The position numbers and the translations under genes are program-made. Below are positions 51,842 through 59,622 of a stretch of DNA of 64,000 nt, piece by piece. Below the pieces are notes generated by a model. The model searched no databases and had not been told where the DNA came from. It saw only the letters and a list, made by a program, of their open reading frames with translations. Source of the stretch: Massilia sp. R2A-15 (GTDB lineage Bacteria > Pseudomonadota > Gammaproteobacteria > Burkholderiales > Burkholderiaceae_D); NCBI RefSeq assembly GCF_030704305.1, contig NZ_CP131935.1, positions 4,712,001-4,776,000 of the forward strand. The letters run 5' to 3'. The stretch's first letter is position 1. Each line of letters starts with the position of its first letter.

Positions 51842-53455
51842 TTACATCCCGCCCTCGCGCACCTTGCCGAACGCATCGCCCGCTTTCCACGCCGGCATCT
51901 TCGGCGCGTCGGCCACCATGCGCCCCAGGTTCAGCGTGTACTGCGCCTGCTGCACCATGCCGCTCATATCCCAGCGCGGATCGTATTCATCCGACACCTG
52001 ATGATAGTGTTCTTCGCCATATACCTTGCGCTTGGCCTTGGCCGCGTCGGCATCTTTCAGGTAGTCGCTGCCGCCGCCGACCGAAAACGCCGGAATCCCC
52101 GACTTCGCAAACGAGAAGTGGTCGCTGCGGAAGTAGCCGCCCGACAGGTCCGGCTTCTGCGGCGCGATCGTCAGCCCCATCGCCTTCGCCGTCGCCGCGG
52201 CCATCGCGCCAAGCTCGGTGCGCTCGCTGCCGCCCACGCTGATGTCGCGCGTCGCGCCCACCCAGTTCAGGCTATCGAGATTCAGGTTGGCCGCGGTCTT
52301 CGCCGCCGGCCACAAAGGCGCCGCCGCGTACGCCGCGCTGCCCAGCAGCCCCTGTTCTTCAGCCGCCACCCACAGGAACATCTGGCTGCGTTTGGCCGGC
52401 GCCTTCACCGCCTCCTGCGCCATCGCCAGCAGCGCCGCCGAGCCGGACGCGTTGTCCACCGCGCCGTTGTAGATCGTGTCGCCGCTGGTTCCCTGCTTGC
52501 CCAGGTGATCCCAGTGCGCGCTGTAGATGACCACTTCGTCCTTCAGCTTCGGATCGGTGCCCGGCACGATGCCGGCGATGTTGAACTGCTCCACCAGGCG
52601 CACCGCCGCGCGCGCCTCGCCCCTGACCTTGGCCGCGAGCGCCACAGGCTTGAAATCCTTGCGCTCTGCCGCCGCGCGCAGCGCGTCGAGATCCTGTCCC
52701 GCCGCCTTGAATAGCGCGCGCGCGGTGGACTCGGTCATCCAGCCTTCCATGCCGGCGCCGCCCTTGCCGCTGGCCAGCTGGAAGCGCTCGGCGGTCCAGC
52801 TGTTCTGCACCACGCTCCAGCCGTACGATGCCGATGCGTCGGTGTGAATCAGCAGAACGCCGGCGGCGCCGCGGCGCGCAGCCTCCTCGAACTTGTAGGT
52901 CCAGCGGCCGTAGTAGGTCAGGCCCTTGCCGTTGAAGCGGTCCGGCTCCTCGGCCGTCGGCATCGGGTCGTTGACCATCATGACCAGCACCTTGCCCTTG
53001 ACGTCGATGCCCTTGTAGTCGTCCCATCCGCCTTGCTCCGGCGCGGTGATGCCGTAACCGACGAACACCATGTCGGCGTCCATCGTGTGCACCGCCTTGG
53101 CGTCGCCCGGCGCCCACACCCAGTCCTTGCCGAAGGTGAGCGTCTGCGCATGGCCGCCCGATTCCAGCACCACCTTGCTGTCCTGCGGGATCGCCTTGAC
53201 GCCGGCGATCTTCACGCTCTGGCGATAGCTGTCGCCGTTGGCCGGCTTCAGGCCTGCGGCCAGCGCCTGCGCTTCGAGGTAGGCGACGGTCAGGTCGGCC
53301 CCGCGCTGGCCGGTGCCGCGGCCTTCGAGCACGTCGCTCGACAGGAACTGGAGGTGCGCGCGCAGCGGCGCTTCATGGACGGTGGGCGCCGGCGCCGCGA
53401 ACGCAGCGCTGGTGAACAGTGCGCCCGCGATGGCGCAGAAAAGCTTGTTTTGCAT
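51842..53455 (-). CDS. Secreted M28 family metallopeptidase with PA domain
   Basis: This 537-residue protein has signal peptide QNKLFCAIAGALFTSAAFAA. A PA-type insert (MVFVGYGITAPEQGGWDDYK) precedes the M28 zinc site: YSAHWDHLG (His, Asp), NGAVDNASGSAALL (Asp), AAEEQGLLGS (catalytic Glu and ligand Glu) and RSDHFSFAKSGIPAF (His). All ligands are present, so it should be an active exported aminopeptidase. The ATG at 53455 is preferred over the further-open frame. It is the last gene of a minus-strand group of exported or membrane peptidases. Confidence 0.93.
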   Translation of the reverse strand: MQNKLFCAIAGALFTSAAFAAPAPTVHEAPLRAHLQFLSSDVLEGRGTGQRGADLTVAYLEAQALAAGLKPANGDSYRQSVKIAGVKAIPQDSKVVLESGGHAQTLTFGKDWVWAPGDAKAVHTMDADMVFVGYGITAPEQGGWDDYKGIDVKGKVLVMMVNDPMPTAEEPDRFNGKGLTYYGRWTYKFEEAARRGAAGVLLIHTDASASYGWSVVQNSWTAERFQLASGKGGAGMEGWMTESTARALFKAAGQDLDALRAAAERKDFKPVALAAKVRGEARAAVRLVEQFNIAGIVPGTDPKLKDEVVIYSAHWDHLGKQGTSGDTIYNGAVDNASGSAALLAMAQEAVKAPAKRSQMFLWVAAEEQGLLGSAAYAAAPLWPAAKTAANLNLDSLNWVGATRDISVGGSERTELGAMAAATAKAMGLTIAPQKPDLSGGYFRSDHFSFAKSGIPAFSVGGGSDYLKDADAAKAKRKVYGEEHYHQVSDEYDPRWDMSGMVQQAQYTLNLGRMVADAPKMPAWKAGDAFGKVREGGM

Positions 53456-53510
53456 GGTCGGATCTGGAAGTAAGCCCGCGGGTACGCGGCGAGCGGACAT
53501 TGTACCTTCC

Positions 53511-55829
53511 CTATCTGAACACCAGCCGGTCCGTGCTGATCGTCGTCGCCGTCATCGGCGTCACCGGCGGCAGTGCATTCGCCGGCCGCTCCGGCCCGCC
53601 GTTCTGCGGCAGGCCCGGCACGCGTTCATGCACCAGGACTACCGCACGCTTGTCCGATTCGAGCTCGAAGCGGAAGTCGAGCTTGCGGCCGCCCATGCCG
53701 TACAGGTTCAGTGTCCAGCTGGCGGTGCGGATGTTGGTCAGCGGCCGCCCGTTCACAAAGGTGCGGAAAGCGTCCGATCCGCTCAGCGTCAGGTCGACAA
53801 AGGGCACGTCCTCTTTGGACTGCAGCGTGAACTCGACTTTGCGCAGGTTGCCGTCGTCGTCATCCTTGACCGTCGCCAGGTCCGGAAACGCCACCGGCGT
53901 GCGCGGCGCCGGCGCCAGCCACACCTTCGGGCTGCCGTAGCCGAAGGCGTCCACCTGCACGCGCGCCTGCGCCTGCGGCGGGAAGAAGCGGCGCGCCCAG
54001 CTGTCGAGCGGGCCGGCCGGCATCATCCAGTACGACTTCCACGTGTACGCGTCCTTCAGGTAGACCATGCGGTTCGGCTGCGGAATCGGCTCTGTGCCGT
54101 ACGGCGCCGCCGCGCTGGCGACCGCGAAGCAGGCCGCGCTGGCCGCCGCCAGGCCGCGCACGATGAAGCGGCGCTGCGCCGTCAGCAGCACGCTGGCCAT
54201 CCCCAGCAGCAGCGCGAGTGCGATCATCGGCAGCGCGGTGTGTTCGGGCGAGGCGAGCGTGTAGACGTCCTTTACCAGCGGCGCGATCAGCGCGACGGCC
54301 GGCGCGGCGCCGGCAAACAGCACCAGCGCGCGGCGGATTCCCGGCCAGCGGTTCGCGCCGGGCGTGTACAGCGCGCCGTACGCGATGAGGGTGGCGATCA
54401 GCGGCCACGCCAGCACGTAGCTCGCGTGCGGGAACTTCCAGCTGGCCAGCAACAGCAGCAGCACCGCCACCAGCAGCGGGCCGAGCGAAGCCGCCGCGTT
54501 GCCCACTGCGCGCCGGAAGCCGCGCTGCAGCAGCACGAACAGCGCGGTGCCGAGCGCCGAAAAGCCGCCGAGGAACCACAGGTCGCGGGTGCCGGCGCCG
54601 TAGTTGTACGCGTCGTACCCGCGGTGCAGCGACGGCACGCAACCCCACACCAGCGCCGCGGCCAGAACGAGAATCGCGGCGATGAACAGGAAGCCGATCG
54701 CGGCGTCGGAGATTTCGCGGATCGTCACGTCGCCGCGATGCAGCGCGATGCAGGTGACGATCGCCAGCAGCAGGCAGGTGAGGCGGGTCAGCGCCCATAC
54801 CGCGCCGACCGAGTAGCTGACGACGCCCACGCCCGGCACATTGAAATAGATCGAATCGCCATGGACGGCGGGGGTCTGGCCCTGCGGACCTGACCCCATT
54901 GCATTCGGCGCGTCACCAAAGTACCGCGCCAGCGCCGCCATCGTCTCCCCCATTTGCCGGACAGTGTTTGGATCGAGCCGCCCCGGCGTATCGCGCGATC
55001 GCAGTCCGCTGCCGTTGCTGCCTTCGAGATTGGCGATGTGCAGCCGCGCCGTTCCCAATGTCCCGATCGCGCCCATTTGCAGCTCGCCCGACACGAACGG
55101 ATAGATCGCCTGCATCGCCGACGATCCGGTGGCGTTTGGGGCCGCGCGCGCGAAGCCGCGGATCGCCGCGCTATCGTTGCCGCTGGCGCCGATCAGCACC
55201 GGCGCACCGGCGCTGCCGCCGCTGTCGAACCGGATCGCCAGGCCAATGTGTTTGGCAAGCGGGTGCTGGCTGGCGAACCCCAGCGCGCCAAGGCCGCCGA
55301 CCCGTTCGCCGTCGGCGAACAGCACCACCACGTCGTTGGCGAGCGGCGCGCCGGCCTGCAGCATGCGCAGCGCTTCGAGCATCGCCGCGACCGGCGCCGC
55401 GGTGGCCGCCGCGCCCAGGCTGCGCTCGGTGGTGTCGTATCCTGTCGCCAGCAGCAGCGCGGGCCGGCGCGCATGGTCGGGCGCCGTGCCGGGCTTGAGC
55501 ACGACAATGTTGTTGACCATGCCGAGCGCGATCTGCGCGTTGCGGCGCCGGTCCATGGTGTTCTTTTGCGCCATCGCCGTCTGCACTTCGGGCTCGAGTC
55601 CCATCGCGCGCAGCTGCGCCAGGATGTATTCGCGCGCTTCGGTGTTGGCCGCGCTGGCGATCGGCCGCGGCTTCTCCGCCAGGAAGCGCACGTCGGCCAG
55701 CGCGCGCTGCGTCGAAAAGGCCGATGGCGCCGGCGCGGCGGGCCGCAGCGCCAGCCAGCCAATCGCCGCCACAACTGTCAACGCGATCACCGCCGCTATC
55801 GAGCGGCGCACTACACGATTTTTCAACAT
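53511..55829 (-). CDS. Membrane M28-like protein with degenerate zinc site
   Basis: This 772-residue protein has an N-terminal TM segment (IAAVIALTVVAAIGWLAL) and an M28-like domain (residues about 45-310). About eight TM segments and a C-terminal luminal beta domain follow, the layout of ER/vacuolar M28 proteins. The zinc ligands are not conserved: the HxD position reads GYD, the bridging Asp region reads GAAATAAPVAAM, DGEE reads DGER, and the final YHT/RDTP reads RSRDTP. Right after the M28 domain, a 27-bp family A repeat (54871-54897) lies in frame and is translated MGSGPQGQTP. GGGG precedes the ATG at 55829. Confidence 0.85.
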   Translation of the reverse strand: MLKNRVVRRSIAAVIALTVVAAIGWLALRPAAPAPSAFSTQRALADVRFLAEKPRPIASAANTEAREYILAQLRAMGLEPEVQTAMAQKNTMDRRRNAQIALGMVNNIVVLKPGTAPDHARRPALLLATGYDTTERSLGAAATAAPVAAMLEALRMLQAGAPLANDVVVLFADGERVGGLGALGFASQHPLAKHIGLAIRFDSGGSAGAPVLIGASGNDSAAIRGFARAAPNATGSSAMQAIYPFVSGELQMGAIGTLGTARLHIANLEGSNGSGLRSRDTPGRLDPNTVRQMGETMAALARYFGDAPNAMGSGPQGQTPAVHGDSIYFNVPGVGVVSYSVGAVWALTRLTCLLLAIVTCIALHRGDVTIREISDAAIGFLFIAAILVLAAALVWGCVPSLHRGYDAYNYGAGTRDLWFLGGFSALGTALFVLLQRGFRRAVGNAAASLGPLLVAVLLLLLASWKFPHASYVLAWPLIATLIAYGALYTPGANRWPGIRRALVLFAGAAPAVALIAPLVKDVYTLASPEHTALPMIALALLLGMASVLLTAQRRFIVRGLAAASAACFAVASAAAPYGTEPIPQPNRMVYLKDAYTWKSYWMMPAGPLDSWARRFFPPQAQARVQVDAFGYGSPKVWLAPAPRTPVAFPDLATVKDDDDGNLRKVEFTLQSKEDVPFVDLTLSGSDAFRTFVNGRPLTNIRTASWTLNLYGMGGRKLDFRFELESDKRAVVLVHERVPGLPQNGGPERPANALPPVTPMTATTISTDRLVFR
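54871..54897. repeat. Family A REP unit inside a coding sequence, in frame
   Basis: GGGGTCTGGCCC-TGC-GGACCTGACCCC is 27 bp, exactly nine codons, within the membrane M28-like gene. The flanking ATT (ATGGGG on the coding strand) matches the border seen at other copies. The reading frame stays open across it. Confidence 0.85.
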
Positions 55830-55869
55830 GATTTCCCCGACTATTATTATTAGAAAACGGTGCAGCATT

Positions 55870-55909
55870 GGACTCTGGTCCCGCGGAGCGACGGGGACGC
55901 CGGGTCCGG
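55870..55909. repeat. Chimeric family A repeat
   Basis: GGACTCTGGTCCCGCGGA is followed by GCGACGGGGACGCCGGGTCC and ATTTTTTT. The right arm matches the unusual arm at 51793-51832. It lies between the S41 and membrane M28-like genes. On the minus strand no terminal T-run follows, so termination of the S41 gene here is uncertain. Confidence 0.65.
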
Positions 55910-55915
55910 ATTTTT

Positions 55916-57001
55916 TTACGTCTGCGGCAGCGCGACCCGCGTGGCCGCATTGCGCGTCTCGCGCCGCAGCAGCAGGTCCTGCGCCACCGCCATCGCATCG
56001 GCCGGCGCCACCGCGATATCCGGGATCACGCCGGCGCCCTCCCAGTTGCCGTGGGTGATCGGGCTGATGCTGCGTGCGTTCGGGATCAGGCCGACGAAAT
56101 GGTCGCCGAGCCGAAATGGGGCGGTCGGATGGGCGCCGCCCCAGGTGCGCGCGCCGATCACGGTGGCGCGCTTCATCGCCTGCATCGTGTACGCAAAATC
56201 CTCGCCCGCGGAACGGGTGCCAGGGCCAACCAAAATCGCCACCTTCTTCTGGCCGCCGTACCGTTTGCCGGCCAGGCTGTCCTGCGTCCAGAACTGCGTC
56301 GATTCGCCGGTGTCGCGCGACCAGATGTCGTTCAGTCGTGTGCGCTGGTCGACGAAATAGCTGGCCAGCAGGGCGACCGAGTGCGGGGAGCCGCCGCCGT
56401 TGCGGCGCAGGTCGATGATCAAAGCGCCAGTGTCGGCCAGCTTGTCCATCGCCGCGGCGTACTTGTCGCCCACCAGGTGAGGAGGAAAGAAACCTTTGAG
56501 TTCGAGGTAGCCGATGTTGGATGGAAGGCGCTCAGTCTTGCCGACGCCGAATGCGGCCATGCTGCGGCCCAGCGAGTCGATCCAGCGCATGAAGAACGGC
56601 CCCTGGTCCGCGGCCGGACGCGCCGCCGGGGGCCGGAATTCGGCCGGCAGCACGTCCGCGCTGAACTCCACTCTTATGTGCAGGTCATGCGCCACCGACG
56701 CCATGTCGTCGGTCAGCACCTTCGCCAGCTGCTCGCCGCTGGTGATGGCGTCGTAGTCGCCATTGCGCTGGCGCTGGCGCAGCAGTGTCTCGATTGGCTC
56801 GGCCTTGTCCGGGAAAACGTAATGCGCATGGACTTCAGCTACCAGCGCATCGATCGCCTGCGCGCGCACCGCGCGGTCGATGAGCACCGTCGGCTTCGGC
56901 CGGTACTCTTGCCACATCGGCAGGATAGTCGGCAACGCGGCGACCATGCCGATCAGCGCGACCGACACCAGTACAGGTCCGAAGACCCACTTCATGTTCA
57001 T
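55916..57001 (-). CDS. S41 family (C-terminal processing/IRBP-like) peptidase
   Basis: This 361-residue protein has an N-terminal membrane anchor or signal (GPVLVSVALIGMVAALPTIL). The S41 core comprises NIGYLELKGFFPP, GALIIDLRRNGGGSPHSVAL, the catalytic Ser in GPGTRSAGEDFAYTMQAMK, and GARTWGGAHPTAPFRL. No PDZ domain is evident, so it is closer to the IRBP/tricorn-like branch than to CtpA. It is periplasmic. It stands between TonB and the membrane M28-like gene on the same strand. Confidence 0.9.
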   Translation of the reverse strand: MNMKWVFGPVLVSVALIGMVAALPTILPMWQEYRPKPTVLIDRAVRAQAIDALVAEVHAHYVFPDKAEPIETLLRQRQRNGDYDAITSGEQLAKVLTDDMASVAHDLHIRVEFSADVLPAEFRPPAARPAADQGPFFMRWIDSLGRSMAAFGVGKTERLPSNIGYLELKGFFPPHLVGDKYAAAMDKLADTGALIIDLRRNGGGSPHSVALLASYFVDQRTRLNDIWSRDTGESTQFWTQDSLAGKRYGGQKKVAILVGPGTRSAGEDFAYTMQAMKRATVIGARTWGGAHPTAPFRLGDHFVGLIPNARSISPITHGNWEGAGVIPDIAVAPADAMAVAQDLLLRRETRNAATRVALPQT

Positions 57002-57050
57002 GTTCTTGTCCCCAGTTTCTTATTGTTTTGTACTGCTATTCGCGCGGCCG

Positions 57051-57091
57051 GGCCAAAAAAATCCCCGCCCGGCGCGATGCGGGGCGGGGAA
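57051..57091 (-). terminator. Intrinsic terminator of tonB
   Basis: Read on the minus strand, CCCCGCCC and GGGCGGGG arms are separated by a short loop and followed by a run of seven T. It lies about 20 bases after the tonB stop codon. Confidence 0.85.
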
Positions 57092-57109
57092 AGGCTCAAC
57101 AGGTAATCG

Positions 57110-57778
57110 TTATTGCTCCAGCGTCCAGACATAGGCGAGCTGCGCCCACGCCTGTTCAGGAACGCCGCCGCTCATGGCCGGCTTGAACTTGCACATACTG
57201 AGGGCCGAGATCGCGGCCTTGTCCAGTTCCTTCGAACCGCTGCTGCTCTGCACCCGCGCATTGGCAACCTTGCCGTCGGTGCCGACCAGCAGGGCCAGCG
57301 TCACGGTGCCGCTCTCGCCATTGCGCATGGCGCGCGCAGGGTAGTCAGGCTTGGCGCAACCGTTGGCGTCGGCCAGCACCGCGGTATGCATCACGCCGGG
57401 GTTCGACGATGGCGGCGCGGCCGGCGCTTCGGGCGCCTGGCTAGGCGTGGCCGGCTGCGGCGCCGGATCGGTGGACACGACCGCGGCGACGGCGTCAGGC
57501 GGCGGTGGCTGCTGCACCTGCACCTCGACCGGCGGCGCGACGACCTGCGGCGGCGCCACTTTCGGCATCGGCTTCGGTGGTTCAGGCGGCGGCGGTGGCG
57601 GCGGCGGCGCTTCCGGCGTGAACATCACGACCAGCTCCTCCGGCATCTTCGGCATCTTGATGCCGCGTGTATTGAGGCTGTGGACGAACATCGCGCCAAC
57701 TGCGACGTGCAGCGCGGCGACGATGGCCAGCTTGCTGAACTTGGTACCACCCTTGTCATTCATTTGTGTGAAATGCAT
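57110..57778 (-). CDS. Energy transducer TonB
   Basis: This 222-residue protein has one N-terminal membrane segment (LAIVAALHVAVGAMFVHSL) and a long Pro-rich periplasmic spacer (PPPPPPPEPPKPMPKVAPP). The C-terminal TonB domain has DYPARAMRNGESGTVTLALL and SALSMCKFKPA. It transfers proton-motive energy to TonB-dependent receptors. AAGGAGA precedes the ATG at 57778. exbB/exbD are not adjacent, so it is an accessory TonB paralogue or relies on ExbBD encoded elsewhere. Confidence 0.9.
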   Translation of the reverse strand: MHFTQMNDKGGTKFSKLAIVAALHVAVGAMFVHSLNTRGIKMPKMPEELVVMFTPEAPPPPPPPPEPPKPMPKVAPPQVVAPPVEVQVQQPPPPDAVAAVVSTDPAPQPATPSQAPEAPAAPPSSNPGVMHTAVLADANGCAKPDYPARAMRNGESGTVTLALLVGTDGKVANARVQSSSGSKELDKAAISALSMCKFKPAMSGGVPEQAWAQLAYVWTLEQ

Positions 57779-58087
57779 GGTGTTCTCCTTGTGTGGCCGA
57801 GCTGTTTTTCGGCTGTTTGCTATCGGCAAGCACTGCGAAAACTCATCAGTGGAACCAATATATGCTATTGCCTAGCAATTGAAAAGGGATTTCGTAGTAT
57901 TTTTGCTGAGCTTGCGTTCCCCGAGAGTGAAATGCCCTGGGGAATCGGGCTAAATGGCCACTCGCGCGGTGGTTCGATGTGTGAAATAATCTCACCATTA
58001 AGCAATTTTTTCCGTGGGCTGGCACACATAAGTACCAGGCAATGGTAAGCAGTTGTAAGCAGGCGCCGCCGCGCCATAGGAGAAGCT
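57779..58087. promoter_or_regulatory. Divergent intergenic region tonB / response regulator
   Basis: This 309-bp region has no gene and is AT-richer than its surroundings. It contains a small inverted repeat (ATTGC-CTA-GCAAT) near 57870 and a direct repeat GTAAGCAG-TT-GTAAGCAG at 58045-58062, just upstream of the response regulator's ribosome site AGGAGA. Promoters for both directions are expected here. No clear -35/-10 pair was assigned. Confidence 0.45.
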
Positions 58088-58738
58088 GTGCAAGCCGTTA
58101 CAAAACCGATTCGCGTGATGCTCGCCGACGACCATCCGATTGTCATGACCGGATTTGCCATGTCGCTCGCCGGCGTGGGCATGGACGTCGTCGGACAGGC
58201 CCGCTCGCCCGACGAAGCGGCGGCCATGTACGCCGAAATGAAGCCGGACGTGCTGGTGCTCGACATCCGCTTCGGCACCGAGCTGACCGGGCTGGACGCC
58301 GCGCGCGGCCTGCTGGGCACTTATCCGGCCGCCAACATCGTCTTCCTCAGCCAGTTCGACCAGGACAGCCTGATCAAGGAAACCTACCGCCTCGGCGCGC
58401 GCGCCTTCGTCACCAAGGACTGCGATCCGGCCGACCTGGCCACCGCGGTGCGTCACGCGAACGACGGCAAGCTGTACTTCCTGCCGCAGATCGCCGAGCG
58501 CCTGGCCAACCTGTCGGTGCGCGGCGACGTCTCGCCGCAGTCGCAGCTCGACCAGCGCGGCCTCGAGATCTTCAAGCTGATGGCCGAAGGCCTGACCAAC
58601 GCCGAGATCGCGGACAAGCTGAACCTGTCGACCAAGACCATCAGCAATATCAGCCAGTCGGTCAAGGAGAAGCTCGGCGTGCACCGCCAGGCCTACATCA
58701 CCAAACTGGCCGTCAAGCACGGCCTGATCGAGCCCTAG
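58088..58738 (+). CDS. LuxR/NarL-type response regulator
   Basis: This 216-residue protein has a receiver domain (VMLADDHPIVMTGFAMSLAG, phosphoacceptor Asp near residue 59 in VLVLDIRFG, and Lys in AFVTKDCDP). The C-terminal HTH is LDQRGLEIFKLMAEGLTNAE and then IADKLNLSTKTISNISQSVK. The start is a GTG with AGGAGA upstream. Its stop overlaps the next gene's GTG by one base (TAGTG). It is the first gene of a three-gene signalling operon and the DNA-binding output of the downstream kinase. Confidence 0.94.
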   Translation: MQAVTKPIRVMLADDHPIVMTGFAMSLAGVGMDVVGQARSPDEAAAMYAEMKPDVLVLDIRFGTELTGLDAARGLLGTYPAANIVFLSQFDQDSLIKETYRLGARAFVTKDCDPADLATAVRHANDGKLYFLPQIAERLANLSVRGDVSPQSQLDQRGLEIFKLMAEGLTNAEIADKLNLSTKTISNISQSVKEKLGVHRQAYITKLAVKHGLIEP

Positions 58739-59622
58739 TGCGCTGGATTGGCGCACTGGTGCTGGCCGCTTCGATCGCATCGGCCGCGCATGCCGCCAAT
58801 GCCGCTAAGGTGGACGGCTTTCGCTTCCAGATCGTCACCGGCGACGACAGCGCGCAGACGCGCCGCATCGCCGACGACTTGTACAAGCGCCTGGCGCCGC
58901 TGGTGGCGCAGTTCCGCACCGAGCTGGCGCAGCGCCGCAGGCTGGTCTATGTGGCAATCGGGCCGGTGGCGCTGCGCGATGTCGCCCGCCGCGCCGACGA
59001 CTGCGTGGTGATTTCCGCATTCACCTCCAGCCAGGTATGGCGCGCGGTTGCGGCCTCCGCCAAACCCGCGCGCGCCGCCGCGATGACGGCGGTGTTCGCC
59101 GAGCCGGCGCCGGCCGACCAGCTGCAACTGGTGTCGCTGCTGTACAAGCGCCCCGTGCGCGTTGCGGCGATCATCGGCGCTGAGACCGGGCACCTGAAGC
59201 CGGTGCTGCGCGGCGCCGCGCTGATCGAGGAGATGACACCGGACGACGACATCAACCGGGTGCTGAACCGCATCGCGCCCAACGAAGTGCTGCTGGCGAT
59301 GCCCGACAGCGGCATCTACAACGCCGACAACATCCGCAATATCCTGCTGTCGACCTACCGCCACAAGCAGGGCGTGATCGGCTTCTCGGCCGACATGGTC
59401 AAGGCCGGCGCGCTGGCGTCCACCTATTCCGACATCGAGGACATCAACGCGCAGGTCGCCGAAATGACGACGGCCTTCGTCGCCAGCGGCGAGCTGCCGG
59501 CGCCGCAGTTCCCGCGCTACTTCAGCACGCTCGTCAACGAAGGCGTGGCGCGCTCGCTCGACCTCGACGTGGACGACGCGGCGCGCAAATTCGCGCGCCA
59601 TCCGTCAGGCAAGGCGCGATGA
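58738..59622 (+). CDS. Periplasmic ABC-type substrate-binding protein, kinase-associated
   Basis: This 294-residue protein has an N-terminal signal peptide (RWIGALVLAASIASAAHAAN). The two-lobe pattern is that of the ABC_sub_bind (peripla_BP-like) family: VVISAFTSSQVWRAVAASAK, RVAAIIGAETGHLKP, NEVLLAMPDSGIYNADNIRN and GVIGFSADMVKAGALAS. No permease or ATPase is nearby. The start is a GTG overlapping the response regulator stop, and its own stop overlaps the kinase ATG (ATGA). It is therefore likely a sensor component that presents a ligand to the kinase rather than a transporter part. Confidence 0.87.
   Translation: MRWIGALVLAASIASAAHAANAAKVDGFRFQIVTGDDSAQTRRIADDLYKRLAPLVAQFRTELAQRRRLVYVAIGPVALRDVARRADDCVVISAFTSSQVWRAVAASAKPARAAAMTAVFAEPAPADQLQLVSLLYKRPVRVAAIIGAETGHLKPVLRGAALIEEMTPDDDINRVLNRIAPNEVLLAMPDSGIYNADNIRNILLSTYRHKQGVIGFSADMVKAGALASTYSDIEDINAQVAEMTTAFVASGELPAPQFPRYFSTLVNEGVARSLDLDVDDAARKFARHPSGKAR

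Noticed and set aside
53313..54893. 526-codon plus-strand frame over the M28-like gene
   Set aside because: Arg/Gln-rich shadow. The minus-strand protein has a coherent TM pattern and M28-like fold.
58042..58737. N-terminal extension of the binding-protein frame over the response regulator gene
   Set aside because: The extension is Arg-rich frame-shadow sequence. The GTG at 58738 begins a clean signal peptide and overlaps the upstream stop.
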